This document shows positions 1 through 5,147 of a stretch of 5,147 bases of DNA, piece after piece (the first letter of the stretch is position 1; every line of letters begins with the position of its first letter). The DNA comes from Pseudomonadota bacterium. GTDB lineage: Bacteria; Myxococcota; Myxococcia; Myxococcales; Myxococcaceae. Where the stretch lies: the NCBI GenBank assembly GCA_023424585.1, contig JAFADT010000931.1, positions 1 to 5,147 of the forward strand. Reading direction: 5' to 3'. Below the pieces are notes generated by a model. That model saw only the letters and a list, made by a program, of their open reading frames with translations, ran no database searches and was not told the DNA's origin. The position numbers were made by a program, and so were the translations under genes.

Positions 1-1035
1 GGCGCGGGCGTGGGCTGGCCGGAAGGTGGGCTCCCAGGCGTCGAACTGGCGCACGGCGGCGGCGAGGGAGGCGGGGGTCTGCTCGGGGAAGAAGAGGCCC
101 GTCCTGGGGGTGACGGTCTCCAGGGCGCCGCCCTTGCCGAAGGCGATGACGGGGCGGCCGGTGGCCTGGGCCTCCAGGGGGGTGATGCCGAAGTCCTCCT
201 CGGGGGTGAAGAGGAGCGCGCGGGCGTCGCGGTAGAGGGCGGGGAGCGCGCTGTCGGGCACGTTGCCGAGGAAGCGGATGTGGGGCGGAAGCGGTCCGGA
301 CGTGAGGCGCGAGGCCTCCTGTCCCGTGCCCACGACCCAGAGGGGGGTGTCCAGGGTGCGGAAGGCCTCGAGGGCGACGTCCAGGCGCTTGTAGGGGGCG
401 AAGGCCCCGAGCCACAGGAAGTAGCCGCCCTGCCCTCCCCCTTCGAGCGGCACCTGGGTGAAGCGGTCGAGCTCCACGGGGGGCGGGATGACAGAGGCGT
501 CGCGGCCCCAGAAGCGGCGGATCTTCCCGGCGATGTGCTGGGAGTTGGCGACGATGCGGTCCACGCCGCGGGTGGAGGCGCGGTCCCAGCGCTGGAGGTA
601 GGGACGGAGGCCGAGCGCGGCGGCGCGGACGGGGAGGCGGGCGCGGCCGGGGCCGAAGTACTCGTCGAACAGGTCCCACATGTACCGCATGGGCGCGTGG
701 ACGTAGCTCAGGTGGGGCACGCCGGGAGGCGCGTGGATGCCCTTGGCGACGCAGTGGCTGGAGGACAGGACGAGGTCGTAGTCGCCGGTGATGCGCAGGG
801 CCTCGATGGCGCGGGGGAACAGGGGCAGGAAGTGCCGGTAGCGCGCGTGGATGCCGGGGATGTGCTGGAGGAACGACGTGGTGATGCGTCGGTTCTCGAT
901 GCGCGGGGTCTGGCTGCCCGGCTGGTGGATGAGGGTGTAGAGGTCCGCGTCGGGGAACAGCTCGCAGAGGGCGTCGAGGACGCGCTCTCCGCCGCGGTGG
1001 GTGACGAGCCAGTCGTGGACGAGGGCGACCTTCAC
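1..1035 (-). CDS. GT4 family glycosyltransferase, WbaZ-like (C-terminus cut by window edge)
   Basis: This is probably a retaining GT-B glycosyltransferase that moves a sugar from a nucleotide-sugar to a lipid-linked glycan at the cytoplasmic face of the inner membrane. 345 residues are visible and the frame is still open at base 1. Family members are usually somewhat longer, so only a short C-terminal piece should be missing. The N-terminus starts KVALVHDWL followed by the GGER turn (residues 15-18). SYVHAPMRYMWDL (110-122) is typical of WbaZ-like mannosyltransferases. The C-terminal donor domain shows the YKR loop (K216, R217), a VVGTG turn and the E-x7-E motif (E280, E288). The GTG at 1035 is chosen because AGAAGG lies 7 bases upstream and the family begins right at this beta-strand; an in-frame GTG at 1053 would add six residues. 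The gene diverges from the GT4 gene at 1100. Its codons favour C-ending forms (CTC, GCC, GTC), unlike the neighbours. Family assignment is strong; the sugar and linkage cannot be told. Confidence 0.93.
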   Translation of the reverse strand, partial: MKVALVHDWLVTHRGGERVLDALCELFPDADLYTLIHQPGSQTPRIENRRITTSFLQHIPGIHARYRHFLPLFPRAIEALRITGDYDLVLSSSHCVAKGIHAPPGVPHLSYVHAPMRYMWDLFDEYFGPGRARLPVRAAALGLRPYLQRWDRASTRGVDRIVANSQHIAGKIRRFWGRDASVIPPPVELDRFTQVPLEGGGQGGYFLWLGAFAPYKRLDVALEAFRTLDTPLWVVGTGQEASRLTSGPLPPHIRFLGNVPDSALPALYRDARALLFTPEEDFGITPLEAQATGRPVIAFGKGGALETVTPRTGLFFPEQTPASLAAAVRQFDAWEPTFRPAHARA

Positions 1036-1099
1036 GGGTGGGCCTTCTAGCACTGGCGCGGCGGTGCGGGGGTAGGCGGCGTGTGGTAGGCCAGGGAGC
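1036..1099. promoter_or_regulatory. Divergent intergenic region, 64 bp
   Basis: This gap separates two divergently transcribed glycosyltransferase genes, so any promoters for them must lie here or inside the opposing gene. It is GC-rich. I see no AT-rich -10 element and no good -35/-10 pair. GGTAGG at 1085-1090 sits 9 bases before the GTG at 1100 and could be that gene's ribosome binding site; AGGGAG at 1093-1098 is too close to the start to work well. The regulatory role is inferred from position only. Confidence 0.35.
1043..1048 (-). promoter_or_regulatory. Ribosome binding site of the minus-strand GT4 gene
   Basis: On the minus strand this reads AGAAGG, followed by a 7-base spacer to the GTG at 1035. 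It supports that start over the in-frame GTG at 1053, which lies upstream of this site. Confidence 0.6.
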
Positions 1100-2197
1100 G
1101 TGCCTTCTGTCCTCCTCGACCTGAGAATGGTGCGTGGTCAGCTCCACGGCATCGCGAGGTACGCGCTGGAGCTGGCGCGCCGGCTGCCCGCCCTGGCCCC
1201 GGACCTGGAGTTCTCCGCGCTGGTGCCGGCGCAGGGCCTGCCGGACGACCTGGGCGCGCTGACGCCGAGGATTCCGCTGCACCGCTCCCGGGCCGGCTAT
1301 CTGTCACCGACCGAGCAGCCGCTGCTGGCATACGAGCTGACGAAGCTGAAGCCAGACCTGTTCCACGCGACGTCGTTCTCGCTGCCGCTGTTCTGGCCGG
1401 GCCGGCTGGTGGCCACGTTGCATGACGCGAACCACCTGGCGCTGGCGGACCAATACACGCCGGTGCAGGCCCTCTATTACAAGGTCGTGGTGGGGCCGCG
1501 GGCGCGGTTGGCGACGGCATTGATTACCGTGTCTGACTTCTCCCGGGAGGAGCTGGGCAAGTATTTGAAGATGTCGCCGTACCGGTTCCAGGTGATCCAC
1601 AACGGCGTGGATTCGAGGTTCCAGCCGCCCACGATGAGCGAAGCCAAGGCGTTCCGGGAGCGGCACGAGTTGCCGGAGCGGTACATCGCGGTCGTGGGCA
1701 ACGCGAAGCCGTTCAAGAACCTGGCGATGCTGGGGAAGTTCGCGGCGGACCTCCCGGTGCCCCTGGTGCTGCTCGCGGGCAGGGGGGCGGTGGCCCATGA
1801 GGTGGGCCTGCACGAGAACGTCATCGACCTGGAGCAACTTCCGGAGTCGGAGATGCCGTTGTTCTATGGAGCGGCCACGGCGCTGCTCCTGCCGTCGAAG
1901 TACGAGGGATTTGGATTGCCAGCGCTGGAAGCCATGGCCTCCGGGTGCCCTGTCATCGCGGCGGACACGACGGCCTTGCCGGAAGTCGTAGGGGACGCAG
2001 CGCTGCGAGTCCCGCCCGGCGAGGCGAAGTCCTGGCATGAGACAACGCTGCGGGTGCTCAGGGACGAAAACCTGCGTCGGAACCTGATGGAGCTGGGACG
2101 AGAGCGCGCGGCCCGATTCACCTGGGACCGATGCGCTCAACAGACGATGGGCGTCTTCAGGCGGGCCCTCCAGGGAAGACAGCAGGCACGACCATGA
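1100..2197 (+). CDS. GT4 family glycosyltransferase, MtfB/WbpX-like, complete
   Basis: This is a 365-residue cytoplasmic or membrane-associated GT-B enzyme, of normal length for GT4, and likely adds a sugar during assembly of a polysaccharide repeat unit. The N-terminal acceptor domain opens with a VLLDLRM strand and the GIARYALEL helix (residues 17-25), a pattern seen in MtfB/WbpX-like enzymes. ATLHDANHL (105-113) follows with H108. The linker has [10 protein letters not shown] and VIHNGVD (165-171). The donor domain has [11 protein letters not shown] (K206, N207), [20 protein letters not shown] with the E-x7-E pair E269/E277, and [14 protein letters not shown] 1100 is the only start codon after an in-frame TAG at 1073-1075 that keeps the first beta-strand. 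The stop overlaps the start of the patatin gene (ATGA, 2194-2197), indicating one transcript. The stretch around 1860-2000 uses more A/T-ending codons (GGA TTT GGA TTG CCA) than the neighbours. Specificity is unknown. Confidence 0.95.
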   Translation: MPSVLLDLRMVRGQLHGIARYALELARRLPALAPDLEFSALVPAQGLPDDLGALTPRIPLHRSRAGYLSPTEQPLLAYELTKLKPDLFHATSFSLPLFWPGRLVATLHDANHLALADQYTPVQALYYKVVVGPRARLATALITVSDFSREELGKYLKMSPYRFQVIHNGVDSRFQPPTMSEAKAFRERHELPERYIAVVGNAKPFKNLAMLGKFAADLPVPLVLLAGRGAVAHEVGLHENVIDLEQLPESEMPLFYGAATALLLPSKYEGFGLPALEAMASGCPVIAADTTALPEVVGDAALRVPPGEAKSWHETTLRVLRDENLRRNLMELGRERAARFTWDRCAQQTMGVFRRALQGRQQARP

Positions 2198-2280
2198 CAC
2201 GGGTCGTCAGAGACATGACCCACCACCTGGCCCGCATCTTCGCCTGCGTGCTGTCTCTGATTGCTACACACGCGCGAGCC
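2194..2280 (+). other. Sec signal peptide of the patatin-like protein
   Basis: Residues 1-29 have a basic N-region with four arginines, a hydrophobic core (IFACVLSLIA) and an ARA|QT signal peptidase I site. There is no cysteine at +1, so it is not a lipoprotein signal. There is no twin-arginine motif, since the arginines are at positions 3, 6 and 14. Starting at 2215 instead would leave the same core and cleavage site. Confidence 0.8.
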
Positions 2281-4497
2281 CAGACGCTCGGCACGCTCCA
2301 GGCTCCGGATCCGAAAGCCGTGTCGCTCACCGTGAGCGGCGGCGTGTCCCTGGGAACGTACGAGGCAGGGTTTCTCTACTACTCAGGGACGTCCTCGCAG
2401 GGCGAGCGCGCCGTGGACCTGCGGCTCGTGACGGGAGCCTCCGCGGGGAGCCTCAATGCCTTGCTGGCGATCATGGCGACCTGCGGAGTGGATGCGTCCA
2501 CGCCGGGCCAGTCGTTGTTCTGGGACATCTGGGTTCCCATCGGCTTCAACGACCTCTTCGTCCCGACCTCGACGACGCCGCTCGGGGTCTTCTCCCGGGA
2601 GGCGCTGGAGCGACGCGCCTCCCACGTCGAACAGGCCTGGAACCGCGGCCTGGAGCGTTCCTGCGACGTGGTGCTCGGGGTCTCGACGACGCGGCTCTCA
2701 CCGCGCGCGCTCCAGGCGGCGAACGGACGGCTGGACCTGCCCCGGCTCGAAGAGAAGTTCGCCATCCGCATCCAGGGGCGCGGGCGTGGGCGCCCACCGC
2801 GCGCGACCAACTACACCACTCGCGAGGGCCGTCGGCTGGAGCTGATGCTCGAAACGGACGAGCACGGGGAGATCCCCTTCGCGAACCTCCGCGAGCTGCT
2901 GCTCGCGTCCATGTCCTTCCCCATCGCGTTCCCGCCCCAACCCCTGCGGACCTGCGCGGCGAAGTCCTCCGCCACGCCGGGCGTGTGCCTGCCTTCAGAA
3001 GCGCGGCGCGAGCTGTTCATTGACGGCGGCGTCTTCGACAACACGCCCCTCCGCCTGGCCGTGAGGCTGGCGCGCGATGGCCTGCGCGAAACAGCGAATG
3101 GCACGTTGGCGTGGCGCCCCGTTCCCCAGCCCGACGTGCGCACGACGCCCGCGGGCATCGCCTTCGCCTTCATCGATCCAGATGCAACCGAGTACCCCGT
3201 CTCCCGCTCCACGCCGGCCGGAGCAAGACCGCCCTCCCTTCCCGGGACACTCGCCGACCTCCTGGCTGCATTCGTAGACACCGCGCGTTCAAAGGAGCTC
3301 GCGATGCTCCTGGAGGAGGAGCCGGAGATCGCCCAGCGCCTCACCCTGCCCCGTCGGCACTTCCCCGCGGCCGGTGCGCCCCTCTTCGCGTTCCTGGGCT
3401 TCTTTGAAAGGAGCTTCCGGGTCTTTGACTTCTACCTCGGCATGTATGACGCCCGCCGGATGATGGATGACGCCTTCCGGGAAGGAAGGTCGCAAGCGGA
3501 GCAGCCTCACGCGGCGGCGATGGACGGCATTGGCGGATGGCAGCCCTTCGCCTGCATGAGCGCCGTATATGACTCCTCGCCGGGCGCGGAGCAGCGGTGT
3601 CAGGGCGAGGCGCTGGCGGACTTCCGGGCGCTGTTGCAGATGTCGCTGGACCAGCTCTACGACGCATGCAGCAAGGCAGCCGAGGCAGTTCCCCAGGGCA
3701 CCTGGCGCAACGCGCACTGTGACCGGGCCATGACGGGCCAGTCGCCGCCCCATGTCCCGGGCCTCCAGCCCGACGCGTGGCCGGACTGGAGACAGGACCA
3801 GGACGAATCGGAGCTGTCGTATGCGATGCGGCTGCTGGGGGCCTATGGCTTCAGCTTCCGCGACCTGGGCGTGCCGGAGGGCCGAGGCGACCTCGCCGTC
3901 CAGCGCATCCGCCATGCGCTGGGTGACGCGGCAGGCCGGCTCGCGGCGGTGCAGCCCGCGTCCGACAGGCCCACGGTCCGCTTCGCCAGCAAGCTGGCGG
4001 TGGACAGCATCAGCTATGAGCCCCAGCGCCTGGTGCTGCACGTCACGATGGGGCCCACGGTGAGCGAGGTGGGGCTGAGCGTCGGGGTTTCCGAAATGCC
4101 CTTGTCGTCCGGCCTCCGCTTGGCGGGAACGGTCGGGTTCCGGGGCCTCGAGGACGTCCTCTCCTCCGGCAGCAGCAGCGATCCGTTTGGCGTGGCGCTG
4201 ACAGGAGGGCTGGAGCTCCAGCCCCGCTCGGGGCAGAGCTTCCTCTCACAGAGTCGCCTCGCGCTTCGGGCGGGATGGCTGTTCAGCGCGAACGACCGCT
4301 ACGGCACGAACAGCTGCCCGGACGGAGGCGCCAGCCACGTGACCGCGTGCTCCCGACCGGTGGTCCAGGGGCTCGTGGGCATCACCTTCCTGGAGTTCCT
4401 CCGCGCCCAGCTGGTCGGCGAGTGGTATCCAGGCACGGACTCCAGGAAGACGCTCTGGTCCGTGGCCCCGGGCATCGGCCTGGAGCTTGGACTCTGA
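2194..4497 (+). CDS. Exported patatin-like phospholipase with beta-rich C-terminal domain
   Basis: This 767-residue protein is probably a lipid acyl hydrolase working outside the inner membrane. In order it shows: signal peptide 1-29 (hydrophobic IFACVLSLIATHA, cleavage ARA|QT); patatin oxyanion motif GGVSLGTYEAG (49-59); nucleophile elbow TGASAGS with Ser83; catalytic IDGG with Asp277 followed by VFDNTPLRLA; then an extension with GIAFAFIDPDATEY (321-334) and an aromatic helix containing FDFYLGMYDAR (411-421). Residues 592-767 alternate like outer-membrane or beta-sandwich strands. The mature chain has ten cysteines. ATG 2194 is chosen because it makes a 4-bp overlap with the GT gene and gives a normal signal peptide. 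ATG 2215 is an alternative, while ATG 2131 would put an unlikely long leader before the hydrophobic core. AGGGAAG at 2172-2178 is a weak, distant ribosome site, so coupling to the upstream gene is likely. There is no lipobox cysteine. The catalytic dyad is intact; substrate and final location are unknown. Confidence 0.92.
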   Translation: MTRVVRDMTHHLARIFACVLSLIATHARAQTLGTLQAPDPKAVSLTVSGGVSLGTYEAGFLYYSGTSSQGERAVDLRLVTGASAGSLNALLAIMATCGVDASTPGQSLFWDIWVPIGFNDLFVPTSTTPLGVFSREALERRASHVEQAWNRGLERSCDVVLGVSTTRLSPRALQAANGRLDLPRLEEKFAIRIQGRGRGRPPRATNYTTREGRRLELMLETDEHGEIPFANLRELLLASMSFPIAFPPQPLRTCAAKSSATPGVCLPSEARRELFIDGGVFDNTPLRLAVRLARDGLRETANGTLAWRPVPQPDVRTTPAGIAFAFIDPDATEYPVSRSTPAGARPPSLPGTLADLLAAFVDTARSKELAMLLEEEPEIAQRLTLPRRHFPAAGAPLFAFLGFFERSFRVFDFYLGMYDARRMMDDAFREGRSQAEQPHAAAMDGIGGWQPFACMSAVYDSSPGAEQRCQGEALADFRALLQMSLDQLYDACSKAAEAVPQGTWRNAHCDRAMTGQSPPHVPGLQPDAWPDWRQDQDESELSYAMRLLGAYGFSFRDLGVPEGRGDLAVQRIRHALGDAAGRLAAVQPASDRPTVRFASKLAVDSISYEPQRLVLHVTMGPTVSEVGLSVGVSEMPLSSGLRLAGTVGFRGLEDVLSSGSSSDPFGVALTGGLELQPRSGQSFLSQSRLALRAGWLFSANDRYGTNSCPDGGASHVTACSRPVVQGLVGITFLEFLRAQLVGEWYPGTDSRKTLWSVAPGIGLELGL
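3967..4494 (+). other. C-terminal beta-rich domain of the patatin-like protein
   Basis: Residues 592-767 contain about eight stretches of alternating hydrophobic and polar residues, for example RLVLHVTMGP, VGLSVGVS, GLRLAGTVGF, FGVALTGGLELQ, SRLALRAGWLF, RAQLVGEWY and GIGLELGL at the very end. Turns rich in Gly, Ser, Asp and Pro separate them, and Cys708/Cys719 could close one loop. This resembles outer-membrane beta-barrel strands, but it is much shorter than the POTRA plus 16-strand barrel of the PlpD type of patatin autotransporters, and the last residue is Leu rather than Phe. A soluble beta-sandwich is the alternative. Confidence 0.5.
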
Positions 4498-4499
4498 TC

Positions 4500-4533
4500 G
4501 AGCCTGAAGCCGTTACCCGGGCTTCACGGGCTC
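4500..4533. terminator. Putative bidirectional hairpin terminator between convergent genes
   Basis: The left arm, GAGCCTGAAGCC at 4500-4511, pairs with GGCTTCA (4520-4526) and GGCTC (4529-4533). This gives 12 pairs with a two-base CG bulge and an 8-base loop. It starts three bases after the patatin stop and covers the stop and last codons of the minus-strand gene. There is no T-run on either side, so it is not a classical intrinsic terminator. In GC-rich genomes such stems often serve anyway, or protect the 3' ends of the mRNAs. Position between convergent genes is the main support. Confidence 0.5.
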
Positions 4534-5147
4534 CTGACCGTCCCGTCCGTACGCACACAGCCCCAGCCCCCACACGAGCATGAACGACAGGTGCACGCTG
4601 GGGTGGAACGGCAGGTAGTGCACCAGGGCCAGGACGTGGAAGCCCACGAAGGACAGCAGCGCTCCCGTGGCGGGAATCGACCCCGCACGGTGCCTTCGCA
4701 CCAGCGCCCTCGCCAGCAGGAAGTGCATCGTCGCCAGCAGCACCAGCCCCACCAGCCCCGTCTCCGCCCACGCCGTCAGCCAGAGGTTGTGCGAGTCCGT
4801 GGCCAGCAGGTCCGTGATGCCCGTCTCCGCCTGCGTCGCCAGGGCCGCGGGTTTGTGGTTGCCGAAGCCCACGCCCACCCACGTGTGCTCACGCACCAGG
4901 CGCCACCCCACGGACATCGCCAGCGAGCGCTCCCCGCTGCCGAAGAGGTTGTCCACCGCCTTGCCGAACCGCTCCCTCCACGCGGGCGTCAGCAGCACCC
5001 CGCACACCAGCGCCACCGCCACGCCCAGCCCCGCCTTCCTCGCCGTCCCCCGCAGCAACAAGAGCAGCGCCAGCAGGCAGACGCCCAGCGCCGCGCCCAC
5101 CGCCGCCCCCGCGAACGCCCCCGAGAAGGACACCAGCAGCAACAGCA
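4513..5147 (-). CDS. O-antigen ligase/polymerase (Wzy_C) family membrane protein, N-terminus cut by window edge
   Basis: This appears to be the C-terminal half of a polytopic inner-membrane protein that joins undecaprenyl-linked glycans on the periplasmic side, either polymerising repeat units (Wzy) or ligating them to an acceptor (WaaL). About 210 residues are visible and the frame is open at base 5147; whole proteins of this family are roughly 400 residues or more, so about half is missing. The fragment shows a hydrophobic, alanine/leucine-rich segment, then VAVALVCGVLL, then a large hydrophilic loop. The loop carries the family's typical signature: WRLVREHTWVGVGFGNH, then DSHNLWLTAWAETGLVG. 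Further membrane segments follow (GLVGLVLLATMHFLLARAL, LLSFVGFHVLALVHYL and LSFMLVWGLGL), and the tail is short and polar. It converges on the patatin gene with 15 bp between stops. Codons favour G-ending forms. Polymerase versus ligase cannot be decided from sequence alone. Confidence 0.88.
   Translation of the reverse strand, partial: LLLLVSFSGAFAGAAVGAALGVCLLALLLLLRGTARKAGLGVAVALVCGVLLTPAWRERFGKAVDNLFGSGERSLAMSVGWRLVREHTWVGVGFGNHKPAALATQAETGITDLLATDSHNLWLTAWAETGLVGLVLLATMHFLLARALVRRHRAGSIPATGALLSFVGFHVLALVHYLPFHPSVHLSFMLVWGLGLCAYGRDGQEPVKPG

Noticed and set aside
10..1050. Open frame of 346 codons on the plus strand, fully opposite the first GT4 gene
   Set aside because: Its product is a low-complexity Gly/Ala/Glu/Val-rich chain with no family motif. 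It is an expected antisense shadow of a GC-rich gene; the minus strand encodes a clear GT4 enzyme.
1054..1067. Possible sigma-54 promoter, TGGCGCG followed by TGC
   Set aside because: Only 9 bases separate the GG and GC dinucleotides where 10 are required, and the -12 box is poor. The resemblance is likely due to GC richness.
1047..1520. Minus-strand frame across the divergent gap, Pro/Ala/Arg-rich
   Set aside because: It overlaps the start of the complete GT4 gene, has no motif and is of very low complexity; a chance frame.
2131..2193. Longer N-terminus for the patatin protein from ATG 2131
   Set aside because: It would overlap the GT gene by 67 bp and place 35 residues, including several Pro and Gly, before the hydrophobic core of the signal peptide. 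ATG 2194 fits better.
1304..2200. Open frame of 298 codons on the minus strand opposite the second GT4 gene
   Set aside because: The product is rich in Arg, Gln and Leu without recognisable motifs, while the plus strand carries all GT4 motifs. It is an antisense shadow.
2777..2791. 15-bp sequence identical to bases 1-15 of the window
   Set aside because: Both copies lie in coding sequence in unrelated contexts and are simple G/C-rich strings. No flanking similarity was seen, so it is a chance repeat.
3289..4041. Open frame of 250 codons on the minus strand inside the patatin gene
   Set aside because: Composition is that of a shadow frame (Arg, His, Ala, Gly rich), with no motifs. The plus-strand frame is continuous with the patatin protein.

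Overview
The window is very GC-rich, and its coding frames end almost entirely in G or C at the third position. Together with the gene content (two GT4 glycosyltransferases, a Wzy/WaaL-type membrane protein and a large exported patatin-like protein) this suggests a myxobacterium of the Myxococcus/Corallococcus kind. That assignment is inference from style and gene content; there is no rRNA or other marker gene here.

Layout: (1) 1-1035, minus strand, a GT4 glycosyltransferase of the WbaZ-like type whose C-terminal end runs off the left edge. (2) 1036-1099, a 64-bp divergent gap holding the ribosome binding sites of both neighbours. (3) 1100-2197, plus strand, a complete second GT4 glycosyltransferase of the MtfB/WbpX-like type. 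(4) 2194-4497, plus strand, a 767-residue patatin-like serine lipase with a signal peptide, overlapping the previous gene by 4 bp (ATGA). (5) 4498-4512, a 15-bp convergent gap beside an inverted repeat that may end transcription from both sides. (6) 4513-5147, minus strand, the C-terminal part of an O-antigen ligase/polymerase-like membrane protein, cut at the right edge. There is no gene-free stretch over 300 bases, and I saw no RNA gene, CRISPR array, insertion sequence or tRNA.

Working together: the two glycosyltransferases and the Wzy_C protein are the usual parts of a Wzx/Wzy-type surface polysaccharide locus (EPS, capsule, spore-coat polysaccharide or O-antigen). The GTs would add sugars to a lipid-linked repeat unit at the cytoplasmic face, and the Wzy-like protein would polymerise or ligate it on the periplasmic side. 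Flippase, priming transferase and export genes would lie outside the window. The patatin protein is the unexpected partner. It is exported, carries an intact Ser-Asp dyad, is apparently translationally coupled to a glycosyltransferase, has ten cysteines in its mature form, and ends in about 175 residues that read like amphipathic beta-strands. It is the best candidate for something not well described.
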